DNA of 64,000 nucleotides, taken from assembly GCF_029643425.1 (NCBI RefSeq), contig NZ_CP119106.1, positions 2,418,001 to 2,482,000 on the forward strand. Reading direction: 5' to 3'. The notes under the pieces were generated by a model. That model saw nothing but the letters and a program-made list of their open reading frames with translations, had not been told where the DNA came from and ran no database searches. Positions 1 to 9,023 of the stretch are shown piece by piece. The position numbers and the translations under genes are program-made. Each line of letters starts with the position of its first letter. Position 1 is the stretch's first letter. Source of the DNA: Isoptericola sp. AK164 (GTDB taxonomy: Bacteria > Actinomycetota > Actinomycetes > Actinomycetales > Cellulomonadaceae).

Positions 1-3000
1 GTGCGGCGTTGAAGTCGCCGTCGATGGTCAGCACGCGTGGCGCCGGGCGGGCGTCGCCGCTGCTGCCGGCGCTCGTCGACCCCTCCTCGGGCTTCGGGTC
101 GAGGACGGCGATCTCCTCGCCGATCCGGGTCGACCGGATGCCGGTGGCGGTGACGAACAGCCCTTCCTCGCTCGCCGCGCGCCAACGGTCGGCCGGTCCG
201 CCGTCCGGACCGGGCAGCGGGAAGTACGGCAGCGCCTTGTCGAACGAGTCCGCCACCTCGTCCGCCGACCCGGACAGGTCGCCGGGCTCCCCGACGACGT
301 CCGTCGCGGGCTTCGCGTCGGGGATCTCGGTGTCCTCGTCGAAGTCGTCGACCCCCTCCGGCTCGAGCTCGAAGTGCTCGCGCTGGAGCAGGGCGTCGCC
401 CCGGGGCTCGTCGGCCTCGTCGCGGGGGACGTCGGGGTGGTCGGCGTCGTAGCCGGCCGCGGTCCACCCGCGGTTGCCGGAGGCGAAGACGGACTGGACG
501 TCCGGGGCCACGAGGCGGGCCGTCAGGTCGTCGGCGCCCTTGTCGTCCTCGTCGTCGTCCGACGTCGCCTGGACGCTCACGCCGCCCTTCTCGAGCACGT
601 GTGCCGCCAGCGGGGCGTCGTGCAGGGACACCTCGACCCAGTAGTCCTGGCCGGTCACGGCGTCGAAGTCCAGGGCGGTGGAGCCCTCGACCTGGTACTC
701 GGCCGGCAGCGTGAACGGTCCGTCGTCGTGGTTGTGCTCGACGGTGAACTCCGCGGACCTCGCGACCACGCCCACGATGCCGTGCTCGTCCTCGCTCTTC
801 ACGGTCACCACGGCCGAGGAGGACGCCCAGGCCTCGTCGTCGGGCTCCACCTCGAGATAGTTCCAGATCTTGTCGGCGACCACGTCGACCTCGAGGGAGA
901 AGGTCCCGTCGGCGTCCGGCGACCACGGCACGTACGGTCCGGCGACCTCGTCGGAGACGGAGAAGACACGGACCGAGGGGATGACCACGGGGCCCGTCGA
1001 GGACGGCAGCACCGCGTCGGCGGGCAGGTCGTCCGGGGTGGCCTCGCCGTTCGGACCCGACTCCGTGGCCGGGTCGGCCACCTCGAGCTGGACGTCGAGG
1101 GCCACCGAGCGCGGGTCGACGGGCGAGTCGGAGACGATGTCGAGCGCGAGCCAGTCGGGGTTGTCCGTGACGGAGTCGCAGTCCTCGGCGTCGCCGTCGT
1201 CGTAGCATCCGAACGGTTCGGCGACCTTGCCGACCTCGGAGACGTCGAAGGTGTAGGTGAGCTCGACCGAGGTGGGGGCGATCTCGATCGGGTCCTCGCC
1301 CTCGGCCGCCACGGGCTCGTCCCCGGGTGCCGGTCCGGCCCCCAGCAGCTCCTCGGTGTCCGCCCCGTCGGGGGTGAGCGTGAGGACCTCGGACGTGCCC
1401 TCGATGAACCCGGCGTTGACCCCGTGGCTCGCGACGACCTTCACGTCGTCGGTGAGCAGCCCGGTGCGCTCCAGGGTGACGGTCAGCGTCGCCTCGCCCG
1501 GGTTCGACAGCGCCGTCCGGCCGCCGTCGCGTCCGAACAGGGTGAAGTCCTCGGCGGCGTCGTAGGAGAAGACGTCGCGGCCCTGGGCGTCCAGCAGGGG
1601 GGCGCTGGTGGACACGCCCGAGGAGACGGAGGTGTACACGATCGCCGGCGCCCAGTCGACGAGGTCGCGCTGGCCGTTGTCGATCACGTGGGTGCGGAAG
1701 AAGATCTCGTCGCCGGCGTCGACGGTCACCGAGACGTCGTGGGCGGCGCTCGTGCTCCCGCCGTCGAGCGTCTCGTCGAACGGCCGCTTCGGGGTGGTGT
1801 CCAGCGTCTCGATCATGACGCGGACGCCGTCACCGTCGTAGCTGCCGGCGGCGAGGGTCGGGGTGCCGGTGACGTCGACCGTGCCGTCGAACGGCGCGAC
1901 CCACCGGCGCACGCTGTCGTAGCGGGGCGCCGAGGCCTCGAGCAGCTCGGCGACCCCTTCCGGTTCGGCGGCGGCGAGCTCGGAGGAGAAGTCGCCCATC
2001 GGCACCGCGGTGCCCGCGGAGGAGGCGACGAACTCGATCGACCCGTCCGAGGGGTCGAGGATGTTGAAGAACACCTGCCACCCGTCGGACCCCTGCTTGA
2101 TGAGGTCGGGCCGCCCGTCCGCGTTGACGTCCGAGAAGTAGCGGTCGGCCCAGTCGAACCCGAAGGAACCGCCGACCTGGATGGAGACCAACGGGTAGAA
2201 CTCGGCGTGCAGGTCGACGCCGAAGTCGGTCCCGGTGCCGAGCTTGGCCTCGTCGATCGTCCGCTCCGACCCGAACCGGGTGTCGTCGACCGACAGGTCG
2301 TCACCGGGCTGGGAGAGGTTGCGGGCGTACTTCACGGCCCCGTTGTCGACCCAGACCCGGTCCGGCAGGCTGTCGCCGTCCATGTCCATGAGGGTCGTCA
2401 CGTCCTCGCTGTTGCCGCCGGAGAGGTTGAAGGACCCTCCGAACGACCCGATCTTGCTGGGCGCCACCGGGTTGAAACCGATGTAGGCACCGCCCTCGGC
2501 CCCACCGCGGAAGGACGTCGACAGCGCGCTCGAGGCGGAGACGTTCGAGCCCGTGCTGTCGTCGCTCGCACCCCACCGCACGGGGTCGCCGAAGAGGTCC
2601 AGACCACCGTTGTCCTTGCGGGGGACGTCGTCGTACCAGCGCAGGGCGTGCGTGGCCGCGACCGCGCCGTCGCCGCCGAACTGGCCGAGGCGCTTCAGCA
2701 GGGACTTGTCGAACGGGTTGGTCTCGTACTCGAGCACGTACCCGCCGAGCAGCTCGCCGAGATTGGTCTGGTCGATCGCGCCGGGCGCGTCGTCCGTGCG
2801 AGCGCCTGCGGGGAAGTGCCGCACCTGGATCTCGCGCAGCAGGTCAGCGGTGACCACCGGTGCGCCGCCGGACGCGTCGACCAGGGCGTCGGGCCGGGCA
2901 CTCACCGAGCCGCCGGAGGCGACCGTCCTGACGCCCACGTCGCTGTCGCGCAGGAAGTACACGCTGTAGGGCGGCTCGTCGACGACGCCGGTCGAGCCGG

Positions 3001-3871
3001 GCTCGACGTCGAACCCGGTGTAGGTGATCTCGCGCAGGTACATCTCGAGGCCCGGGCCGGTCGACGAACCGCCGAACCCGACACCCGTCGCCGTGTCGTA
3101 CTCGTACTCCATGACGTTGCCGGAGATGTCCTCGACGTAGGTCAGCGGCCAGTGGAACGCGTTCCCGCCGACCGTGGAGAGCACCTGGCCCTGGCCGTCC
3201 GGGTCGCCGCCGTACCAGCGGTCGGTACCGTCCTTGTCGGTCACCTGCCACCAGTAGGCGCCGGGGCCGTCGCCGTGCCGGACGACGCGCTCGAACTCGG
3301 TCTCGGTCTGCCGCACGAAGTCGCTGCGGGGGCCGTCCTGGCGCGCGCCGTAGTCACCGCCGGGCACGATCGAGTGCGGGAACAGCCGCGCACCGTCGAG
3401 CGTGTACGTCTCGGTCTCGACGTCGGCCGAGAAACGCGGCGCACCGAAGGTGGGGTCCACCGCGATCGCCCCGGCGTCGAGGTCCCAGCCCAGGCCCAGC
3501 CAGCCGTTGCCGCCCGAGGAGTCGTAGGCGAGGTCGAGATCGGGTTCGATGCCGGCCCGGCCCGGCGGCACGAGCACGGGGATGGAGGTCTGCACGGAGC
3601 CGGCGTTGGTGGGCTCGGGCTCGGTGACCAGCGAGAGCGCCTCGGTGGGGTCGCCGTCGTCGAGGTCGGTCAGGTCGACGCCGCCGAGGTCGTCCGGCGA
3701 GGTGCCGGGGACGTCGTCGAGCGCACCGACGGAGGGGTCCGCGAGCGGTTCGGCGGTACCGGGCGCGGCGCTGAGCGTCACCACGAGCGCGGCCGAGGCC
3801 ATCATCGCCGTCGCCGTCGTCCACCGACGCGCGACCGTGCGCGTCTCCTGCCGGGCGGTGCCTGCGAGCAT
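1..3871 (-). CDS. Secreted SpvB/TcB-like YD-repeat family protein, C-terminus outside window
   Basis: The frame is open from an ATG at 3871 to the window edge, giving 1290 residues with no stop. An AAGGGG ribosome site lies just upstream of the start. Residues 1-45 look like a Sec signal peptide (basic start, hydrophobic Ala/Leu stretch, AEPL after the likely cleavage site). Residues about 95-131 carry the SpvB N-terminal signature, including VPPGRAGIEPDLDLAY and NGWLGLGWDL. Two FG-GAP-like acidic loops follow: DMDGDSLPDR near residue 495 and DVNADGRPDL near 580. This order matches the N-terminal half of TcB/SpvB proteins, which in known members precedes YD/Rhs repeats that form a shell around a C-terminal effector. 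The remaining window sequence is acidic and beta-rich. No repeat or toxin domain is visible because the gene is cut. Function (polymorphic toxin or large surface protein) is inference. Confidence 0.85.
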   Translation of the reverse strand, partial: MLAGTARQETRTVARRWTTATAMMASAALVVTLSAAPGTAEPLADPSVGALDDVPGTSPDDLGGVDLTDLDDGDPTEALSLVTEPEPTNAGSVQTSIPVLVPPGRAGIEPDLDLAYDSSGGNGWLGLGWDLDAGAIAVDPTFGAPRFSADVETETYTLDGARLFPHSIVPGGDYGARQDGPRSDFVRQTETEFERVVRHGDGPGAYWWQVTDKDGTDRWYGGDPDGQGQVLSTVGGNAFHWPLTYVEDISGNVMEYEYDTATGVGFGGSSTGPGLEMYLREITYTGFDVEPGSTGVVDEPPYSVYFLRDSDVGVRTVASGGSVSARPDALVDASGGAPVVTADLLREIQVRHFPAGARTDDAPGAIDQTNLGELLGGYVLEYETNPFDKSLLKRLGQFGGDGAVAATHALRWYDDVPRKDNGGLDLFGDPVRWGASDDSTGSNVSASSALSTSFRGGAEGGAYIGFNPVAPSKIGSFGGSFNLSGGNSEDVTTLMDMDGDSLPDRVWVDNGAVKYARNLSQPGDDLSVDDTRFGSERTIDEAKLGTGTDFGVDLHAEFYPLVSIQVGGSFGFDWADRYFSDVNADGRPDLIKQGSDGWQVFFNILDPSDGSIEFVASSAGTAVPMGDFSSELAAAEPEGVAELLEASAPRYDSVRRWVAPFDGTVDVTGTPTLAAGSYDGDGVRVMIETLDTTPKRPFDETLDGGSTSAAHDVSVTVDAGDEIFFRTHVIDNGQRDLVDWAPAIVYTSVSSGVSTSAPLLDAQGRDVFSYDAAEDFTLFGRDGGRTALSNPGEATLTVTLERTGLLTDDVKVVASHGVNAGFIEGTSEVLTLTPDGADTEELLGAGPAPGDEPVAAEGEDPIEIAPTSVELTYTFDVSEVGKVAEPFGCYDDGDAEDCDSVTDNPDWLALDIVSDSPVDPRSVALDVQLEVADPATESGPNGEATPDDLPADAVLPSSTGPVVIPSVRVFSVSDEVAGPYVPWSPDADGTFSLEVDVVADKIWNYLEVEPDDEAWASSSAVVTVKSEDEHGIVGVVARSAEFTVEHNHDDGPFTLPAEYQVEGSTALDFDAVTGQDYWVEVSLHDAPLAAHVLEKGGVSVQATSDDDEDDKGADDLTARLVAPDVQSVFASGNRGWTAAGYDADHPDVPRDEADEPRGDALLQREHFELEPEGVDDFDEDTEIPDAKPATDVVGEPGDLSGSADEVADSFDKALPYFPLPGPDGGPADRWRAASEEGLFVTATGIRSTRIGEEIAVLDPKPEEGSTSAGSSGDARPAPRVLTIDGDFNAA

Positions 3872-4022
3872 GGGAATCCCCTTCTGCACGGCCGAACGCC
3901 CTGCCCGACCGTCTTTCAACCTAGGGGTGTGATCTGCACCACTGCCAGGCAAGTTGGGGCGGATCCACGGTTCTCACCCGGGTGAAGACCGGCCGTCCGA
4001 CGGTTCTGCCACGATGGAGGAC

Positions 4023-4799
4023 ATGTCCACGACGCTCGCCGACCTGGAGATCGACGTCGACCTGCGCGCCACGCCGTGGCGCTACCCGGGCCCCGTCGCC
4101 CCCACGTCGGGCCTGCTGCACGGCGGCACGTTCGGCGTGCTGCAGCACGACGGCGGCACGTGGGTGTCCGACGACGGCACCACCCTGGACGAGCTGCTGC
4201 ACCGCGCCCGGGTCGCCGGGACGCAGGACCGCCAGGCCGTGGTCGCCATCGGCTCGAACGCCGCGCCGGGCGTCATGCACCGCAAGTTCACCCGGCTGGG
4301 GGTGAGCACCACGGTGCCCATGGTGCACGGCACCCTCACCGACGTGTCGGTCGGCCACATCCCCCGCGTCAACCCCGCCGGGTACGTCGCCGCGGTCCCC
4401 CGGTCCGCGCCCGACGTCCGCAGCGCCGTCGTCGTCTCGCTGCTCACGCCCGACCAGGTCGCCGCGCTCGACGTCACCGAGCACAGCTACGTGCGTCGCA
4501 CCGGCACCGACGGCCTGCACCTGGCGGGGCACGACGGCGCGTGGTCGCTCTACGTCTCGGAGATCGGCGCGATCTCCGGCGACGACGGGTCGGCCCTGCC
4601 GCTCGGCACCCAGTCCGAGCTGTGGGAGCTGCTCCACCTCGATTCCGCGCTGGCGGCGCTGACCGGGCGCGGGGGCCACCGCGAGGTCGCGCGCCGGCTC
4701 GCCGGGGACGAGCGGCTGCGCGACCGCGTCCGGGCCCATCTCATCGAGCGCGACCGGGTCGTCGACACCGGGCTGGAGTGGCTCGACCCCGCCGCCTGA
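4023..4799 (+). CDS. Conserved actinobacterial-type protein of unknown function
   Basis: This 258-residue protein has no signal peptide or membrane segment. The most striking motif is VVAIGSNAAPGVMHRKF near residues 76-92, followed by GHIPRVNPAGYVAAV. The GSN triad and a later aromatic/Gly-rich strand loosely recall gamma-glutamylcyclotransferase-like folds, but the resemblance is weak and I do not assign that activity. The C-terminal 50 residues are helical and charged. I chose the ATG at 4023, which has GGAGG two bases upstream and a CACGAT hexamer 7 nt upstream, so it may be leaderless. An in-frame ATG three codons earlier (4014) is the alternative. It is divergent from the SpvB-like gene and co-directional with the monooxygenase after a 93-bp gap. 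Confidence 0.7.
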   Translation: MSTTLADLEIDVDLRATPWRYPGPVAPTSGLLHGGTFGVLQHDGGTWVSDDGTTLDELLHRARVAGTQDRQAVVAIGSNAAPGVMHRKFTRLGVSTTVPMVHGTLTDVSVGHIPRVNPAGYVAAVPRSAPDVRSAVVVSLLTPDQVAALDVTEHSYVRRTGTDGLHLAGHDGAWSLYVSEIGAISGDDGSALPLGTQSELWELLHLDSALAALTGRGGHREVARRLAGDERLRDRVRAHLIERDRVVDTGLEWLDPAA

Positions 4800-4892
4800 C
4801 CGGATCGTCCCAGGTCAGACCTATCGCCGGGTGTGTCCGCCCCGCTACGATTCAGGCGTTTGAGACCGAATCGATCGACACCAAGGACACAC

Positions 4893-6389
4893 ATGAAGAT
4901 CGCCGTCGTCGGGGCCGGGTTCGCAGGACTGGCCAGCGCGAAGACCCTCCGCGAGTTCGGCCACGAGGTCGCCGTGTTCGAGAAGGCGCCCGACGTCGGC
5001 GGCGTCTGGAGCTCCACGCGGCGGTACCAGGGTCTGTACACCCAGAACAACAAGGACTCGTACTCGTTCACCGACCTGCCGATGCCGAAGCACTTCCCCG
5101 AGTGGCCCAGCGGGGAGCAGGTGCAGGCCTACCTCGAGCAGTACGTCGAGGTGAACGCGCTGGCGGACTCGCTGCGACTGTCCACCGAGGTGGTGCGCGC
5201 CGAGCTCACCGAGGCCGAGGACGGCTGGCTGGTCACCGCACGCCGCTCCGGTGAGGCGGTGCGGGACCCCGAGCGGTTCGACCACCTCGTCGTGGCGAAC
5301 GGCATCTTCTCCGACCCCGTGATCCCCCCGTTCGAGGGCATGGCCACGCTGCTGCGCGCCGGGGGGAAGGTCGTGGCCTCCGGCCAGCTCGGGTCGGTCG
5401 AGGACGCCCGGGGCAAGCACGTCGTCGTGGTCGGCTACGGCAAGTCCGCCTGCGACGTCGCGGCCGAGGTCGCGCCGGTCGCCGCCTCGACGTCCGTCGT
5501 GGCGCGCCAGCTGCTGTGGAAGCTGCCCAAGAAGCTCGGCAAGGCGCTGAACTACAAGTACCTGCTGCTGACGCGCCTCGGCGAGGCCCTGTTCCGGTAC
5601 CAGACGCTCGACAGCTCGGCGGAGCGCTTCCTGCACGGCCCCGGTGACCCGGTCCGCCGCTCGATGGTCTCCAGCGTCGGCGCCGTCTCGCGCAAGCAGC
5701 TCCGGCTCGACGACCTCGGCCTCGTCCCGCGCGGCGAGTTCTCCGACATCGCCCGGTCGACGGTGTCGCTGGCCACCGACGGCTTCTACGAGCAGGTGGC
5801 CGACGGCGCCATCACCGTGCACCGCGACACCGAGATCGAGCGGTTCGCGACCGACGACGACGGCGCCCCGGTCGCCGTGCTCAGCGACGGTGACACCGTG
5901 CGGGCCGACCTGGTCGTGTGCGGCACGGGGTTCCACCAGCGCGTGCCGTTCCTCGACGCCGACCTGACCGCGCGGCTGCTCGACGAGCGCGGCAACTTCC
6001 AGCTCTACCGTCAGGTGCTGCCGCACGACGTGCCGCACCTGACGTTCGCCGGGTACAACTCGTCGCTGTTCAGCCCGCTGTCGGCCGAGATGGCCGCCGT
6101 CTGGACCGCCGCCTACCTGGCTGGAGCGCTGGACCTGCCGCCGGACGAGGTCCGGCGCGAGCACGTCGCCGACCGCGTGGACTGGATGGAGAAGCGCACC
6201 GAGGGCCGGCACGCCCGCGGCACCAACGTCATCCCGTTCTCGCTGCACCAGATCGACGAGATGATGCGCGACCTCGACGTCGCGCTGCCCCGCCGCACGC
6301 AGGTGGCCCAGTGGCTGCTGCCCGTGGACCCGGCCGCCTACCGCCGGGTGTCCACCACGGTGCGCGACCGGGTCGCGGCGACGGTCTGA
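4893..6389 (+). CDS. Flavin-containing monooxygenase-like NAD(P)/FAD oxidoreductase
   Basis: The 498-residue protein starts with an FAD-binding Rossmann motif, AVVGAGFAGLASA (residues 4-16). A second dinucleotide-binding motif, VVVVGYGKSACDVA, lies near 173 and probably binds NADPH. VVCGTGFHQRVPF near 345 resembles the ATG-containing motif of the FMO/Baeyer-Villiger superfamily. The canonical FMO fingerprint with conserved His is not obvious between the two sites, so the subclass is open. The start is fixed by AAGGA 5 nt upstream. A TACGAT hexamer at 4844-4849 could be the -10, giving a leader of about 40 nt. It converges with the P450 gene, separated by 10 bp. Substrate unknown; a role oxidising a small organic molecule with the neighbouring P450 is speculation. 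Confidence 0.85.
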   Translation: MKIAVVGAGFAGLASAKTLREFGHEVAVFEKAPDVGGVWSSTRRYQGLYTQNNKDSYSFTDLPMPKHFPEWPSGEQVQAYLEQYVEVNALADSLRLSTEVVRAELTEAEDGWLVTARRSGEAVRDPERFDHLVVANGIFSDPVIPPFEGMATLLRAGGKVVASGQLGSVEDARGKHVVVVGYGKSACDVAAEVAPVAASTSVVARQLLWKLPKKLGKALNYKYLLLTRLGEALFRYQTLDSSAERFLHGPGDPVRRSMVSSVGAVSRKQLRLDDLGLVPRGEFSDIARSTVSLATDGFYEQVADGAITVHRDTEIERFATDDDGAPVAVLSDGDTVRADLVVCGTGFHQRVPFLDADLTARLLDERGNFQLYRQVLPHDVPHLTFAGYNSSLFSPLSAEMAAVWTAAYLAGALDLPPDEVRREHVADRVDWMEKRTEGRHARGTNVIPFSLHQIDEMMRDLDVALPRRTQVAQWLLPVDPAAYRRVSTTVRDRVAATV

Positions 6390-6399
6390 GGACGTCGGC

Positions 6400-7629
6400 T
6401 CAGCGGAACCGGACCGGGAGCTCGCGCGGGTAGCGGAACCAAGCGGACCGCACCAACGGCACCCGGTCCGGTGCCGCGGCCGTCTCGATGCTGCCGACCC
6501 GTGCCACCACGTGGCCGACGATCAGCCGCGTCATCAGCGGCGCCGTGCGGTGCGCGGGGCAGGAGTGCGCGCCGAGCCCCCACGTCAGGTGGAACCGGGA
6601 GTCGACCTGCTCCCACGGGTCGACGGCCTGCACGGCGCCGTCCGCGTTGGCGGCGGCCACCGCCGGGACCACGGCGTCGCCCGCCGCGATCGGCTGGTTC
6701 CCCAGCACCGTGTCCGTCACGGCGTACCGCGGCAGCAGGTGCGGCATCGGCGGATCGCGGCGGGCGATCTCGTCCAGGGCGTCCTCCAGGGACAGGCGCC
6801 CGCCGTGCAGCCGGGAGCCGAACCCGGGGTCGGTCACGATCCGGTGGATCGCCGTCGCCGAGGCCGCGATCGTGGCGTCGTGCGCGGTGCGGAAGAGCGC
6901 TCCGACGGCACCCATGACCTCCAGGTCGTGCTGGTGCCGTGGGTCGGCAATCAGGCCCGAGGCGAGGTCGTCGCCGGGTTCGGCCCGCCGGGCCGCGACG
7001 AAGGTCGCCAGCAGGTTCTCGGTCTCGTCGGCCGCGTCCGCGGCGTCGTCGCCGCCCGCCCCCAGCACGACGCTGAGCTCGTGCATCCGGCGCGCGTCGG
7101 CGAGGTTCATCCCCAGCAGGTCGGCGAGGACCCGGACGGGGACGTCGACGGCGTAGTCGGCGATCAGGTCCGCCGAGCCGCGCGCCGCCGCCCGGTCGAG
7201 CGCCGAGGTGCACGCTACCGCCACGGTGCGTGTGAGGCGCTTGTCCTCGAGCGTCGCCAGCGCGTCCTGCACCGGTCCGCGCAGGCGGCGGTGCTCGGCG
7301 CCGTCGCGGTCGAGCAGCGCGTCGCGCGCGGCGAGCACGGCGCGGACCGGGGAGCGCCAGGCGATCAGCCGCTCCGCCTCGTACCTCCACCGGCCGAACT
7401 CGCGCGTGAAGTGCACCTCGTCGCGCAGGACGGCGCTGACCTCGTCGTACCCGAGCGCCAGCCAGGCAGGGACGCCGGGTTCCAGGTCGACCGGCGCGAC
7501 GGCGCCCCAGCGCGAGCGCAGCGCGTCGTAGCGGGCGTGCGGGTCGGCGGCCTGGGCGAGGTCGGCCAGGAGCGGCCGGTCGGCGACGTCCTCCAGCCGC
7601 ACGACACGTCCGGCGGCGGTGATGCTCAT
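6400..7629 (-). CDS. Cytochrome P450, last gene of a conservon
   Basis: The 409-residue protein has the P450 heme loop in variant form, LTWGLGAHSCPAHRTAP near residues 342-358: Cys and the preceding His are kept, but the usual Phe is Trp and the Gly two residues after Cys is Ala. The I-helix reads FRTAHDATIAAS where AGxDTT is typical, and the ExxR motif is EIAR. Soluble, with no membrane anchor, as in bacterial class I P450s. Its ATG overlaps the GTPase stop by 4 bp (ATGA), so it is translationally coupled to the conservon. P450s are regular terminal members of Streptomyces cvn operons. Redox partners are not encoded next to it. The diverged heme loop and I-helix suggest either an unusual reaction or a mainly sensory role (inference). 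Confidence 0.93.
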   Translation of the reverse strand: MSITAAGRVVRLEDVADRPLLADLAQAADPHARYDALRSRWGAVAPVDLEPGVPAWLALGYDEVSAVLRDEVHFTREFGRWRYEAERLIAWRSPVRAVLAARDALLDRDGAEHRRLRGPVQDALATLEDKRLTRTVAVACTSALDRAAARGSADLIADYAVDVPVRVLADLLGMNLADARRMHELSVVLGAGGDDAADAADETENLLATFVAARRAEPGDDLASGLIADPRHQHDLEVMGAVGALFRTAHDATIAASATAIHRIVTDPGFGSRLHGGRLSLEDALDEIARRDPPMPHLLPRYAVTDTVLGNQPIAAGDAVVPAVAAANADGAVQAVDPWEQVDSRFHLTWGLGAHSCPAHRTAPLMTRLIVGHVVARVGSIETAAAPDRVPLVRSAWFRYPRELPVRFR

Positions 7630-8255
7630 GCGGCGGCTTCCTCGTCGGCCCGCTCCCGCTGCCGCAGCGCGTGGGCCACGAGAGTGGTCAGGGCCTCGAC
7701 GGCCTGCGGGCGCCCCCGGACGTCCCCGGCGACGACCGGGGTGTCGGCGGGCAGGTCCAGGGCGGTGCGCACCTCGTCGACGCTGTGCCGCGGCGCGTCC
7801 GGGAACTCGTTGACCACGACGGTCAGCGGCAGCTGCGTGTGCTCCTCGAGCTGGTCCAGGACCTCGAAGCTGTCCGCGAGGTGCCGGGTGTCGACGAGCA
7901 CGAGAGCGCCCACCGCGCCGTCGGCCAGACCAGACCAGAGGTCCCAGAACCGGCGCTGGCCGGGGGTGCCGAACAGGTAGAGCGCGGTGTCCCCGCCCAC
8001 CGTGAGCCGGCCGAAGTCCATCGCGACGGTGGTCGTGCGCTTGTCGCCCACGCGCGGGTCGACCCCCACGCTCGCCGTGGTGATGGTCTCCTCCGTGCGG
8101 AGCATCGGGATCTCGCTGACCGCCTCGATCAGCGTCGTCTTGCCCACGCCGAAGGGGCCGACCACCAGCACCTTGACCGACCGGTCGACGGCCGCGGCCA
8201 GGTGCCGCGCGCGGTGGGCGCCGCGGCCCTGGGGCTCAGAGACGGCGGAGTCCAT
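7626..8255 (-). CDS. cvnD: Conservon small GTPase (CvnD-like)
   Basis: This 209-residue Ras-like GTPase of the MglA/CvnD group has a Walker A motif, GPFGVGKTTL, at residues 33-42. The switch II region reads LYLFGTPGQRRF, where DTAGQ is usual in Ras. NEFP is in the place of the NKxD base-recognition motif, so guanine specificity is encoded unusually, as is common in this group. The start with MDSAVSEP has a GAGGAGG ribosome site 6 nt upstream and overlaps the DUF742 gene by 20 bp. In Streptomyces conservons the GTPase works with a roadblock protein, a DUF742 protein and a sensor kinase in a membrane-linked complex resembling eukaryotic G-protein signalling. Confidence 0.93.
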   Translation of the reverse strand: MDSAVSEPQGRGAHRARHLAAAVDRSVKVLVVGPFGVGKTTLIEAVSEIPMLRTEETITTASVGVDPRVGDKRTTTVAMDFGRLTVGGDTALYLFGTPGQRRFWDLWSGLADGAVGALVLVDTRHLADSFEVLDQLEEHTQLPLTVVVNEFPDAPRHSVDEVRTALDLPADTPVVAGDVRGRPQAVEALTTLVAHALRQRERADEEAAA

Positions 8256-8589
8256 CGAGCACCTCCTCGAGCAGCGTGGTGTCCGGCAGGCCGTGCGTCG
8301 GGGTGGACCGCAGGGCCAGGTAGCCGTCGTCCAGCAGGTCGGAGGCGAGCACGGCGGCCAGGCTGACGGGCAGGCGCAGGTAGGCGGCGACCTCGGCCAG
8401 CGCCAGCGTCCCGCGGCAGGTGCGCAGCAGCGCGTGCTGGTGGCGGCCGGCGTGACCGGGCAGCTCACGGCCGTCGTCGACGGTGCACAGCAGCGTCTCG
8501 GGACGCAGCGTGTTGCGGGTGGGGTGCGACCGCCCGCCGGTCAGGACGTACGAGCGCACCGGGTGGTCGTGGTACCCCTCGGCGGTCAT
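8236..8589 (-). CDS. cvnC: DUF742 family protein (CvnC-like)
   Basis: This 117-residue protein has the typical DUF742 pattern: an N-terminal RSYVLTGGRSHP segment (residues 12-23) followed by a winged-helix-like region with LALAEVAAYLRLPVSLAAVL and a short tail containing LLEEVLDGLRRL. Length and order fit the family. CvnC proteins associate with the GTPase and roadblock components; a DNA-binding role is suggested by the fold but not shown. The ATG follows a short GC-rich spacer after the roadblock gene, and the stop lies inside the GTPase start region. Confidence 0.9.
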   Translation of the reverse strand: MTAEGYHDHPVRSYVLTGGRSHPTRNTLRPETLLCTVDDGRELPGHAGRHQHALLRTCRGTLALAEVAAYLRLPVSLAAVLASDLLDDGYLALRSTPTHGLPDTTLLEEVLDGLRRL

Positions 8590-8600
8590 CGCCCCTCCCC

Positions 8601-9023
8601 TCAGTCCTCGACCGGATCCGTGCCGAGCGCCCGCTCGCCGATCATGAGCACCTGGGCCTGCATCTGCTGGGCGACCAGACCGGGGTCGATCCCGGCGTCG
8701 GTCACCACGGCGAGCCGCGACCCGTCGCCGGCGCCGCGCACGAAGAGGAACCCGCCCTCGAACTCGACGACCACCTGGCGCAGCCGGTCGCCCTCTCCGA
8801 ACTCACGGCCCATCGACATCCCGAGCGCGACCAGCCCGGCGCAGGCCGCGGCGACCTTGTCGGCGGTGTCCGGGTCGGTGACGTCGGTGCGGACCTTGAC
8901 CAGGCCGTCCGAGCTGAGCACGACGGCGTGGCGGACGCCGCGGACGCCGGCGACCAGGTCGAGCATCCAGCTGTCCGGGTGGTCCGTGGCGAGCGGTGCG
9001 TCACCGCTGGTCTGCGTCGTCAT
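8601..9023 (-). CDS. cvnB: Roadblock/LC7 domain protein (CvnB/MglB-like)
   Basis: The 140-residue protein is a single roadblock/LC7 domain: DLVAGVRGVRHAVVLSSDGL opens the fold, followed by an Ala-rich helix and QVVVEFEGGFLFVRGAGDGS. Roadblock dimers act as GTPase-activating or scaffold partners of MglA/CvnD GTPases. The start MTTQTSG is preceded by GGAGGACAG and lies inside the last 23 bp of the sensor kinase gene. An upstream in-frame start (9059) would add 12 residues but has no ribosome site. Confidence 0.92.
   Translation of the reverse strand: MTTQTSGDAPLATDHPDSWMLDLVAGVRGVRHAVVLSSDGLVKVRTDVTDPDTADKVAAACAGLVALGMSMGREFGEGDRLRQVVVEFEGGFLFVRGAGDGSRLAVVTDAGIDPGLVAQQMQAQVLMIGERALGTDPVED

Noticed and set aside
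374-3985. 1203-codon open frame on the plus strand over the SpvB-like gene
   Set aside because: Shadow of a GC-rich gene: the translation is Arg/Gly/Val repeats without domains, while the minus strand shows a signal peptide, SpvB signature and FG-GAP loops.
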